Assembly (NCBI GenBank): GCA_027604505.1
Contig: JADIIX010000019.1
Location: 49,405 to 113,404, forward strand
Reading direction: 5' to 3'
DNA length: 64,000 nucleotides
From: Gonapodya sp. JEL0774
Taxonomy: Eukaryota; Monoblepharomycota; Monoblepharidomycetes; Monoblepharidales; Gonapodyaceae
Part shown: positions 37,601 through 48,185 of the stretch, piece after piece
Position numbering within the stretch: position 1 is the stretch's first letter
How the letters are laid out: each line of letters begins with the position of its first letter
Program-made: the position numbers and the translations under genes
Notes under the pieces: model-generated
What the model was told of the DNA's origin: nothing
What the model saw: only the letters and a program-made list of their open reading frames with translations
Databases searched by the model: none

Positions 37601-40161
37601 AAATGAGCCGTTTTGAGACCCTCTGGCATGTCCTGTGTGCGTACGTTCATTATAATATGGTCCAGAACTTTTTGAAATACGCCTTTGCCCATACGACGGT
37701 CGAGCATATAGAGCACCAGTGGTGCTTTTGTGTTGAGGAACTCGGACCGCGAGGAAGACCAGTCATCGTCTGGGTGATAGTGAACGTGGAGGAGGGGATC
37801 AATTGTTTCACGGACTGCTTCTTTCCCCTTCTGTTGCTGTGTGGTGTTATCAGCGGTACCTTCGACCATCTTTTGACGAGTGGGGGCAAGAGGCGGTTGG
37901 CGGATGTCCAGTTCGGCCAATCTTTCCATGTCCTTCCATCAGACACTTGAGTACAACAATTAAATACAAACATATACGAATGTGTTTCTCACCTTCCGGA
38001 TCCGGAATCGGTACTCATTGGTCCCAAACATCTTCTTTAAGAACAAACCGCTGATGTAGTTGGCGAGTCCGATCTGAATCCATATATCCAGCCTGTCCAT
38101 CATCAGTTAGAATCACTGATTCGGCTGATTGAACGACAGTGCTCAAGAAACAGTAACTGTCACTCACCAAGAATTGGGCACTATGTAATTCCCAAACCAC
38201 TGTTGAGCTAGCGCCCTTGCCATCAGCTTCCTTGTCTCATATACTTGATCAATTACGTGATCATCTACCAAGAGGTGAGAGCTGTCGTTGAAGACGGTGT
38301 AAGTCTGGGCCATTGATTACGAAAGAATTATTTATCCACAATCCTCACCTCAACACCGAAATCCCCGCCCCCGTAGCGACTGGATTATAAGTGTCCTCGA
38401 GAAATACAATTCGATATGCTGGAAAGGGAAATTTCGAAGTGATGTAGGCGTCAACGTAGAAGTCGAGGGCCTTCGTTGCATAAAAAAGTAAGAAGTGAAA
38501 GTATGCAGTTCACTCATTCAGCTTGAGCTCCGCAAGCAAGTAGTACGAACACAAACAAAAAAACAGTGATCAGGTATCAATCCTTAGTTGGATTCTCACC
38601 TGACACAAGAAGTCTGTTGTCTGTAAAACCTGTTTCCTTCGCCCTGGCGGAGAGTATACGTAGCCCCCACAGCCATCAAATATCCTTTCCCTCTCTCCAA
38701 CTTCCATATCATCACCATTACGATTGTCATTATCGACACCGCCTGGAACCTTGCCTCGCCCATTGTCCTCCAACCGCAAATTTACTTCTTCCCTCCCGAC
38801 ACTGTGCCATCCCCTCATGCGGACGATGTCGAAGGCCCCTGCGGCAAACATAATAGACGAGGCGGGGACCGGTTCAGCAAGCTCGTAAACAACGACCTTA
38901 AGTCTGGGGTCGGTGGGGTGGGCGACTTGCTCGAGGAGTTCACCAGAAGCGGCCACAACAGTTTCCCAAAACTCAAAATCACCATCACTGCTAGCGAAAC
39001 CACGCCTCTCGTTGGAGGAGACGAGTCGCGCCAACTGTCTCGGAACCACAAATTCGAGCCGCCACGGTGCCTTATCCCACATAGTGTCCACGCACGGGAC
39101 CCACAGACGAGTCGAACATGCTTGATTGTGAGTATAAACATAAGGGAAGCGGTGTGGTGCGGCGATGGGATCAGGAAGGGAAAAGTAAATTCCAGCTGTC
39201 GCGTTGGCAAGCCGATAAGAGATGAGGATGGTAAGTTGCTTGAAGTTGAGTGACGCAACGCCCTCTAGGAGGGAGCCGATTGGGCAGTAAGAGCATGTAC
39301 AAAAGGCAGTTTCAAAGCTGACGCCGATGTTTGTTTGTTCGAATTGTAGAATTCACCATCGGCAGAAGCAAAGTTCCCATCTACGAGCTCAATGTTTCCC
39401 GGTGTGTGCACAACCAACTCCCCCTCATCGTCTGCCTGAGCGAGCGCCTCCACATAGAGTCTGCGGAACTCGGGGTAGTAACCGACAGGACCTGGGTCAC
39501 GGTGCGGACGAGAAGATGCATTGGTGAACGCAGCACTTGCAGCTGAATAATCTCCGGAAGCCGGATCCTGCCAATTGGGGAAGACGGAGGAGAGGGGGTC
39601 ACGATACGTAAACTTAGCAGGGATGCTGTTAACAAGGACAGATGAGATTTCTTTGAATAGAGTAGATGGTGGTGAAAATATGAGACGGTACGTGAACGCA
39701 ATTCAGAGATGGCAAGGGACGATAGCCATGTCATTAATTTTTTCACAAAGGATGCCCATAACATCGATTGCGGGGTAAAAGCGAAGAACGTACCACATTG
39801 CCTACAGTTGAGGCGGATCTGTGGGAGAACACCAGTAGTCGGTGTGATAGACAACTCCACTAGGCCCTAGTTAATACGTGATTTCAAGTTGCGAGGGACA
39901 CGTGGAATTATTCATGGGTTTCAAGTCAGCTTCCTGCCAATATTCCATGACCGCCCGCCAGCGGCAAGCAAACATCAGGACTCTTACTGTGACCTCCTTG
40001 CTATCGAAGTCGATCGCAATTCTGACGCGTGTATGGCTGGGCAGGCATAGCGATTGATTCAGAACTCCTGAATCGTCTCCTGTCTTCAACCAATTAAACT
40101 CTCACCCGAGAGAGAACCCACGCTGCAGGTCTGCAGTCATTCCTGCCTCAGGTCGCTCCAT
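31700..40161 (-). CDS. TAF2: TAF2 (TFIID subunit 2) fused to six C-terminal bromodomains
   Basis: TFIID subunit that contacts core-promoter DNA. ATG at 40161 gives [19 protein letters not shown]; an upstream first exon is possible because a strong branch point and acceptor (CCTAAC...TTGCAG) lie at about 40187-40225. The M1-aminopeptidase-like part follows: [57 protein letters not shown]. Then comes [12 protein letters not shown], with no HExxH zinc site, as in all TAF2. The ARM-like part has [25 protein letters not shown] and [18 protein letters not shown] phase-0 intron joins PKIKAKLKM to [17 protein letters not shown] and six bromodomains. Their Asn motifs are NCYIFN, NAVLFN, NCFFFN, NCFTFN, NSYRFN and NCYRYN, most preceded by PMDL/PMDI/PIDL. 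The tail has a poly-Pro run (a stretch of 10 G on the plus strand). About 30 exons; stop at 31700. Confidence 0.85.
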
Positions 40162-40296
40162 GGGAGTCCACAAGTTTGCCTGCAAGAGGCAAGGGAGATT
40201 GAAAAAATGTAAGCGTTAGGAATCAGGCTGATCACTAGATACTTAGGTCCTGCCCTCATATGTGACACCAGCCGTCAACGGAAAACTAGAATCACC

Positions 40297-43200
40297 ATGA
40301 GCGCCGGTGGATCTTTGCATTTTCCACAGGTTGGACCAGTTTGACGCGTATATTCGAATACTATATTTGCGTCAACTCTCATTCTTCGCTGGACCCAAGG
40401 GAAGCGCCACGGCGACTGTATACAAGCTCATCAAGGACCGCCGATTTCTCGAGGCAATAAAGGTGCTCAAAGTCGAGTACGACATCCAACCGAAGAACAG
40501 AGCTGCTCTCTCGCTTTTAGCAACATGCTACTACCATCTACAGGACTTCCCATCTGCTGCCACATAGTGCGTTGCCCTTTCTTTCCCGTGTTCCTGCAAT
40601 AATACCTTCCACTTCATCGAATTCATTTGTTTCTTCTCTCGCTCACTCGTTCGCGGACTTTCTCTCTTTCTCTGACCTTTGCCGCCTTCGGATCCGAAGC
40701 TACGAGCAACTGGTCATACATTTTCCCGCGATACCAGACTACCGCCTATATTATGCACAAAGTCTCTACAAGGCAGGGCATTTCCATGCTGCTCAGAAGG
40801 CGTGCCTGACTATCTCCGCGCCGGAGCTTCAAACGAATGCGAGTGAAACCAATGGCGATTTGTCTGCCACAATGAAGACCTCATCCAGCATTCTTGATGG
40901 TGATATGTTCCTCAACAAAAACAGGTTCTGAAACTTCAAGCGTCGATCAAGCTGATGGCCGAGGACTTAGTCGGATGCAAGGCAATAGTCGACCAGTGTT
41001 CCAAGGAAGACCCAGACACCACCCTCAACACGGGAACGTTGTTTTTCAGAGTGTGTTTCTCTTTGGATTCTTCTTGCGTCTCGTCTACTTCCGTCCTCTC
41101 AAAGTTTACAACACTTTCGCACTCACCCGCCGTTCCCACACGACATTCTTCATGCCATCTTTTCTCAACTTGCAACAGGATGGCAACTATCCCGCCGCCC
41201 TTCGAGCTTTCTCAGAAGTACTCAGAATTAATGGTTTCCATCCCGAGCTTGCCTACAACGTGGCACTGTGTCACTATATGATGCGTCATTACGTCCACGC
41301 ACTCAAGAATGTTTCCAATGTGGTGGAGAGGGGAATTAGAGATTTCCCAGGTGCGATATTTCAAACAATGGATGTTTGCTAAAATTACGAGTTGGAGGGC
41401 TGATAGCTCGAACAAAATTATTGGGTTGGAAACTAAGGGTATTTGAGACTTTGCAAGTGCCGTGGAATCATCCGGCTTCGGGCGTCCCTGATCGAGGCAC
41501 TTCGACAGGAGGAAGGGAGACAGTAAAGAGACGGTGTGCGGAGCTGATGGCTTGAGTGAACATACACATCAGGCATGAAATGGCTGTTGTTGTTACCTTC
41601 TCCTTAATGATGGCCGCACTCTAACTCATAATGCGTTTTCCTTGACGAAGAGCTTGGCGTCGGCATGGCCACAGAAGGTGTCGAGGTCAGGACCGTTCCG
41701 AACGACCAGACACTGCAGGACTCGTTCCTTGTAGAAGCATTCAACCTCAAGGCGGCCATCGAGTATAATCTCAAAAACCGTGGGTCTTAATTCTTTTCTC
41801 TGTGGCTCCGTGCTGACTGATCTCTTACTTTTAAATGTGAAATGGCTGCCTTACTTTCTCACACCAGTCGAAGGCGCCCGTGAAGCCCTTTCCGATATGC
41901 CTCCTCGTTTAGAATCTGACCTTGATCCTGTCACACTCCACAACGCTGCTTTAGCCCACATGGACAATGACCCAGCTGGTGGACTTGAGAAACTCACATA
42001 TCTGCTGCAGAACGTAACGTGTCCTCCGGAGGCGTTTGGAAACGTGCTGCTACTGTATGCAAAGTTTGAACACTGGGATGTCGCTGCAGATTTGATCGCT
42101 GAAAATGGGCTTCTAGCGAGGCAGCAGCTGAGCGAGGTACCCGTCCCCATCTTCTGACCAGTAAGAGGTTCACAAACCGAGGTTACCAAGCTCACTATCT
42201 CAACTGTTCAACCTAGGACACATTTGAGTACCTTAAAGCGGTTCTCCTCCGTCATTCTTCCCCTGAGGAGGCTTACAAGCGCTTTGAAGAGATGGGAGGT
42301 CATCATATTGATCGCCTACGCAGACTCAGCAAGGATGTTCAGGAGGCAAGGCAGGCTCATGACGACGAAGCGCTAAAAAAGAGCGTTGCAGAGTATGATG
42401 TGGCTGTGGATAAGTAAGTACGCGCAAATAGCTTCTTCTTGGATGTGAAGATGAGGAAACGCGTGCGTGGTTTCTTCACAGGTATATAACAATTCTGATG
42501 GCTCAAGCGAAGATATATTGGGATCTTGAGAACTACGTGGCGGTCGAAAAGCTCTTCAGGAAATCTGTGGAATTCTGCAACGAAAATGAAACTTGGAAGC
42601 TCAATGTTGCGCATGTGCTTTTCATGCAAGAGAACAAGTACAAGGAGGCAATATCCTTCTACGAACCTATTGTGCGAAAATGTTCAGACAATGTGCGTGT
42701 AGCTTTAAGTTCAACGTGCTCTGATATCTCATTGTGCACTTGACGTCCAATAGATCCTTCGAGTTCCCGCCATTGTCTTGGCCAATCTCTGCGTCTCATA
42801 CATAATGATGAGCCAGAATGAGGAAGCTGAGGAACTCATGAGGAAGATTGAAAAGGAAGAGGAGAGAGTTGGATACGAGGATCCGAACAAGCGTATCTAT
42901 CACCTCTGTATCGTAAATCTCGTGATCGGAACTCTATACTGTGCGAAAGGAAATTATGAGTTTGGAATCTCTCGAATCATAAAGAGTTTAGAACCGTTTG
43001 ACAAGAAGGTGAGATGATCTTTGAAGTTTTATTGCCTCAACACTAAGTTTCCTTTGTTGGACAGTTAGGCACGGATACATGGTTCTATGCCAAACGCTGT
43101 CTAGCATCACTCTATGAAACCCTTGCGAAGCACATGATCATGATAAAAGATGCGGTCTTGGATGAGGTCTTGCATTTCTTCGATGCCTGCATACATAATG

Positions 43201-43385
43201 GCCGCGCCATTCCGATCCATTTAGATAACGTACTTCCTGACGTCTTTGACCCCGTTCGAAACAACGTAGCGTACGAGGCACGATTGCTGAAAGCCGCTTA
43301 CCTCAAGTTGGTGAGTGACGGTTTGCTGTTCTGGAACAACAAGTGCACAAATTCACACGAAGACATTTTATCACAGTATGATTAA
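40297..43385 (+). CDS. IFT70: Intraflagellar transport protein IFT70 (TTC30/DYF-1/fleer)
   Basis: Tetratricopeptide-repeat subunit of the IFT-B core complex, needed to build flagella. ATG at 40297 gives MSAGGSLHFPQ, spliced to GSATATVYKLIKDRRFLEAI. The following exons follow the TTC30 family in order: LLATCYYHLQDFPSAA, CYEQLVIHFPAIPDYRLYYA, QSLYKAGHFHAAQKAC, VERGIRDFPELGVGMATEGV, FLVEAFNLKAAIEY, PVTLHNAALAHMDNDP, then VLMAQAKIYWDLENYVAVEK-type segments (here ILMAQAKIYW). The highly conserved block WKLNVAHVLFMQENKYKEAI, IVLANLCVSYIMMSQNEEAE and IYHLCIVNLVIGTLYCAKGN comes next, then TDTWFYAKRCLASL. It ends YEARLLKAAYLKL-YD after the last intron, stop at 43383-43385. TAF2 is divergent, with start codons about 135 bp apart or overlapping if TAF2 has an extra first exon. 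SF3B1 is convergent with a 28-nt gap. Clear marker of a flagellated life stage. Confidence 0.95.
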
Positions 43386-43413
43386 ATCCATCACATTAAC
43401 CGCTTATGTAATT

Positions 43414-46400
43414 TCACACAACGTAGTCGAGCTCTGAAAAGTGATTTAGAGTAAAGTTTAACCCTCAGATAACAATTTTTAGGACTCGAGCTTACTCACC
43501 ATACCGGATGTAGTGGTTCCGTTCGTCGTCCTCAATTCGGGGGTAAAATGCCACCAATGCGTCTTGCGCCCCAATGTAAACGTTGTTGTATATTTTCCAA
43601 TAGATTTCTCGCACACGTCTCGCGGGATGGAACAACCCAGCCACCAGGTATTGAAGAATAACGTTCGGACCCAAGGATACTCGCATCCCATCAATTGCGT
43701 CTAAAACCGCATTGATGACATGTGGAGAGACCTCGAAAATGTTGGGCCAAATGTAATTCAGTAAATGCTGCAACGCGTCCTCGCAACCCAGGCCAACGAC
43801 GCCGAGAGCCATGTCTGTGTAATGTGCAAGAGAAGTTCAACTAGGATCTCACATCAAGTGCAGTGAAGAACATCGATCACTCACGCTTCACAGTAGTACA
43901 AGCGGTCTGTCGATGCACCAAGTCCCGGTCCATTAAAGCGTCTTCGAGCAGTGGGGTGACAGCATAAATGTAGTCTTTGCCCATCTCTCCAATGTATTCA
44001 AAAAGGAAGGAAAGGGACTTAAGCACACCGTTCTGAACATTCAGTTCTGGCACACGATACTCGTTCATCAGGGCAGGAAGCACTGTAAAGGGACTGCAAG
44101 TTTCAGCGACGATGGCTGAATAAGCATGGTTCAGATTATAGTATAATGGCAAGATGACACGAGTGTATGAAACTCTTGCTCACCAATAGCGACAGTGGTA
44201 CAGACACGATTTTGCCGCTCCTGAACCTTAAGGTTGTTAAGCAAGGTCGCGAGCACATCCTGAGGACCGATTGCTTTCGCAATATAACCAAATGTGTTGA
44301 CGGCGGCACGTCGTATAGCCTTCTTATGTGCTTTGAGCATGTCCAAAAGCTCGAAGCAAATACGCATCCACTCTCGCGGGGACACAAATTCGGCACCACG
44401 ATCCGCAATACGTCCAACGAGGTCGATACTGAGGTAGGTACAGGTAGCTAGGCAAGGAGTTACGGTCGCGAAAATGGCGAATAAAGACTCACCAATTTTC
44501 CTGCACCTTTTCGTGACGATTCTTGAGGATGGGTGTTAAGCGGGGAAGCAGGTCCTTGATCGGAGGGGTCATATTCTGCATACCAATGACGTTAACAATC
44601 GCCTTCAATGCACCCAGAATAGATCCAAGGACTTCCGGATATTCTTCGCCCAGATACTCGTAAAGGACGACGCCTAAATGTGCCATAAGCTTGTCTTCCC
44701 CACAAGTTTTCATCACAACAGCAATACGAGAGACTAAGTCTGCTGCTTGCTGACGAACTTTAGCGCTCTTGTTGTTCAGTCGCCAGAGAATTGTGGACGT
44801 GATCTGGGGCAAGTATGCCTTGACGCGCTCGCCGAGAGCATTGACGACAGTTCCAAAGCTGTTTTTTTTTGTTCACCAAGGATAGAGAGGTTTAGGTGAA
44901 CAAACAATGCTGGAAACGATGATCATTCACTCACCCATTGAGCATTACAACATCCTCGACTGTTTGCTCTTGAAACGCATATAAGATACCGTCAATCAAT
45001 AACTCTTCCAATCGGTCATCAATGTCCGAGGACCCTAAGGAAGCAACGATCTTCTCTATGGTTTCCATCACCATTTTACGGTACTGCTCGCTTTCGTCTT
45101 TCAAGTCCTCCACGATCCTCTTCACTATTTCTGATGATCCCACCTTCTGAGCAAGCTCAACAGTAGTCTCCACGAGCTGTTTATAGTTTCTTCGGTCCAA
45201 TGCCATCCGTCGGATCCAGAAGTGCTTGAAGAATTCGGGTAATATTTCCGCCTTGATGTATTGTGGCGGAACCCCTTCTGTCGCTGCACATTGCTTGACA
45301 ACTTTGAGAACAATTTTCTTCATCTCTTCATCTGGGCTTTGAAACTCCCGGATCAAAACGATCATCACCTCTTTTGTGTACTCGTTGGCATACTCAGCGT
45401 CCATCAAAGGGATGATGTAGCCGATAGCTTTCAGAAATGCGGCCAACCCTTTGCCGCGGTGCTTCTTTATACCCGTCCAGAGAGGTTTTAGGACCGAGTC
45501 AAATGATTCAATACCATATGGAGCAGCAGCCTCGGCGAGAGCAGCAACAGCTAGAGCGGTGATTGTCCTGACCTTTTGCTGCTCGTCTTCAAGACCATGT
45601 CCAATACATTCGACCAATTGCCTCAAATGGGGTAAGATTGCACAACCCATGAGAATTGAAATTTGTTGGACAATCTTGATACCAGTGTGCCGGGCCTGCC
45701 ACGACTTCTTCGACCTGCAGACGGCCTTGAGGAAAGGAAGAAGCGCTGGAATTCCTAGGGCCGATGCGACCACGGAGAAAGCACGAGCGGTGGTATTTCT
45801 GACGTATTCATCAACATGGTCAATATCAGGTCTCATAGTGGCAATCATGGTCGCCAGACCAGCAGCCTTTGCAAGGTTGGATATGATCTCGCGACCCTCG
45901 ACTCGAGCATAGTAGTCCTCGTCGATGAGCAGGGGTTCAATGACAACAAGAATTTTGTGGACATAAGGGCGAACCAGGTCATCCAGCTTGTACAAAATGC
46001 GATCGATGACTTTCACAAGAAGGTGGCGCTCTTGGTCCTCGAGGGTTGGCGACATGAGCAGTGGAAGGATCTGGTTGAATAAGGCGCCAGCACCGAACTC
46101 GCGGGCCTTGTCTGTGATCTGCCGAAGTGCAACCTTCCGCATCGGCGGAGTACCATTCTTGATTTTTAAAAGAAGACGCATAATCTTGCGCTCCTTGAGT
46201 TCCTCAACCGACAAATCTGCATCATCCTTTTCGTCCATAAGCTTCCCAAAATGCTGGTAGTCCTCTGGCTTCATGAATGCCAAGCTCCCCACCCCAGGAA
46301 TTTCGGCCCCTTGAAATTCCACACCAGATTGCGCCTGCTCCTCAGGCATCATGTATACCCCTCCAGCCTGCCCAGGTAGTGGCGTAGGTGTAGCCATAAG

Positions 46401-47772
46401 TTTACGAGCTGGGGTTCGGATTGGTTGGTACGTAGCGGGTGGCTCAAGGATTTTATAACCCTCCTGTGGAAACATCGCATCTAACTCTTCGTCGGAGAGC
46501 GGGCGATTCCGCGCGTCGAGCTCCCGTTCCCAACGCATTGCTGTAAGCGCCTCCGGAGTCATGGGGACCTGAAGCTGACTTGGAGTAGGAGTCATCAGTC
46601 CAAGGTTCCCAATCGGAGTCGCAGATGCAAGACCGCCTGCCCCAATGTTGACTGGGGTCTCGTCCCAGCGTGATCTCTTCTTCGCAGTCGGTGTCGAATC
46701 TATTTCTCCCTGCGATGCAACAGGTGTCTCATCCCAACGGCTCCTTTTCTTAGCTCCTGCTTCGTCACCGGATACCGGTGTCTGGTCCCACCGGCTCCGC
46801 TTGGGCGTCGGAGCAGGCTCTTGCTCATCCTCCCACTCCGACTTGGAAGCGACGCTTGAGCCATTCAGGTTTGGTACAGTGTGTTGATCGGAATCCTCTG
46901 GGGCTTTTGCATCCCAACGACGTTTCTTGGCAGAGGCAACGTTTTGCACGGGAGCTGATTCCGAGGATGCAAGCGAAGCATTTCCTGTTCCGTCCTTTTG
47001 CTGCTCTTTCAACTTCCGAAGGAGCTCATCCTTCGCCCTGTCGAGCTCATGCTCCCGCATGACCTCAGAGTAACTTCGAACCTTGTCGCCATCAGAGTCT
47101 TTTACAACGTTTGCGAACGCGTCTTTACGTTCCGGACTCAGAATCCTGTTCATCCGGCGTTTGTGGTAGTCGTCCTCACGGTCAGCAATTTTCTTGCTGG
47201 GCACCATGCCGTCAAGTGGGTTGGTGTCAGCTCCTCCTTCCTCCAGTTCCTGCAAGAACTCCTTAGGTGCTGTTATGTTCCTCCGCTGAGCTGGACGTGC
47301 ATCGATATCCATGGAGTCTCCATCGTCGTTTACTGGAAGGGAGGTCTCATAGTCATCGAGGGTGCTACCTCCAAACAGATCTTCGTCGAAACTACGCAAC
47401 GCCAAGAGAAACAATGAGATATAGCATTTAACGCAGTCGTAGGCAAAGTAAGCGAGCGGATGTACGGATTAAGGAGACGCAGTCAAGCAAGACTGACGTT
47501 TAATCTCTGATGCGGAGAACGACCGGGATTCGAACAACACTCACGTCTCTCCGCTCCTCAGTTGAGACTTCTTCTCCTTGGCAGCAGCTGCGGAGGCAGC
47601 CTTTGCCTCAGCTTTTCTTTTCTCCCGCGCCGCCTGCGCTTGTTGTATCTGAGCTTCGAGGTCTTGGACGTCGACCGAAACACGAACGGTTGATGGACCG
47701 CAAAACCATAAAAATGAGACTTCACTCCAATAGTCAACAGTTTTTATCGAACTCACCACCTTCCGGTTCCAT
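43414..47772 (-). CDS. SF3B1: Splicing factor 3B subunit 1 (SF3B1/Hsh155/Prp10)
   Basis: U2 snRNP HEAT-repeat protein that clamps the branch-point helix. The likely first exon is MEPEG (start 47772), spliced to [20 protein letters not shown]; then [15 protein letters not shown]. The disordered N-terminus has [20 protein letters not shown] and RWDxTP phosphorylation motifs (two RSRWDETP, one RSRWDQTP) as in human SF3B1. These precede the p14-binding region with [20 protein letters not shown] and [15 protein letters not shown]. The HEAT repeats are nearly identical to the animal protein. Positions equivalent to human R625 ([12 protein letters not shown]), H662 ([12 protein letters not shown]) and K700 (DEQQKVRTI) are unchanged. 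Later exons include [20 protein letters not shown] and [20 protein letters not shown]. Splicing the last intron gives YIRYELDYVV-stop (43414), matching the human ELDYIL end; reading through it would give a false GE-stop. Confidence 0.96.
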
Positions 47773-48185
47773 TGTCTCTCGTTTGAACTGCGCTCTGAGT
47801 ACTGGACTTGCACAGGGTGAAGACGGGTATGCCATAGTTCGTTGTTCAAACCGTACCCAGCCGCCTGAAACGTCGTCACGCCGCCAGAAATGCTCAACAG
47901 CAGAGATATGTAACAAGGAGAGTGGCTCCTCAAGAATCGCGGCCTGGAGACGTATCGTGGATGTCTGATCCAACTTTTCCAACTAAACTCCGTTTCACGG
48001 AGAGCCGGTCATGGGACCTCAACGAGAAGGTGCAAATGCTTTGAAGTGATTGTTGATTGTTTGAAGATGCTCCCAAGTGTTAGAACTGACATATCCGAGA
48101 AGTCAGAGACACTCCCAAGTTTACTTTTTTACCTTTCAAATGGGAACTCTTCGTATTTACATTTCGCTCTACAGTAAGGAAGCCA
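47773..48185. other. Intergenic region between SF3B1 start and KATNB1 end
   Basis: A 413-bp gap with both genes on the minus strand. I see no coding exon supported by homology. CTCCCAAGTgTTAG-like words recur at about 48069 and 48111, and there is a T-rich tract at 48121-48135. It most likely holds the SF3B1 promoter and the KATNB1 3' UTR. Confidence 0.4.

Noticed and set aside
43479-43500. SF3B1 ending at the in-frame TAA after YIRYGE
   Set aside because: Splicing the GTGAGT intron instead restores the conserved ELDYVV terminus, so the earlier stop is intronic.
47004-47417. 139-codon plus-strand ORF opposite SF3B1
   Set aside because: The minus strand encodes the conserved SF3B1 N-terminal region without interruption.
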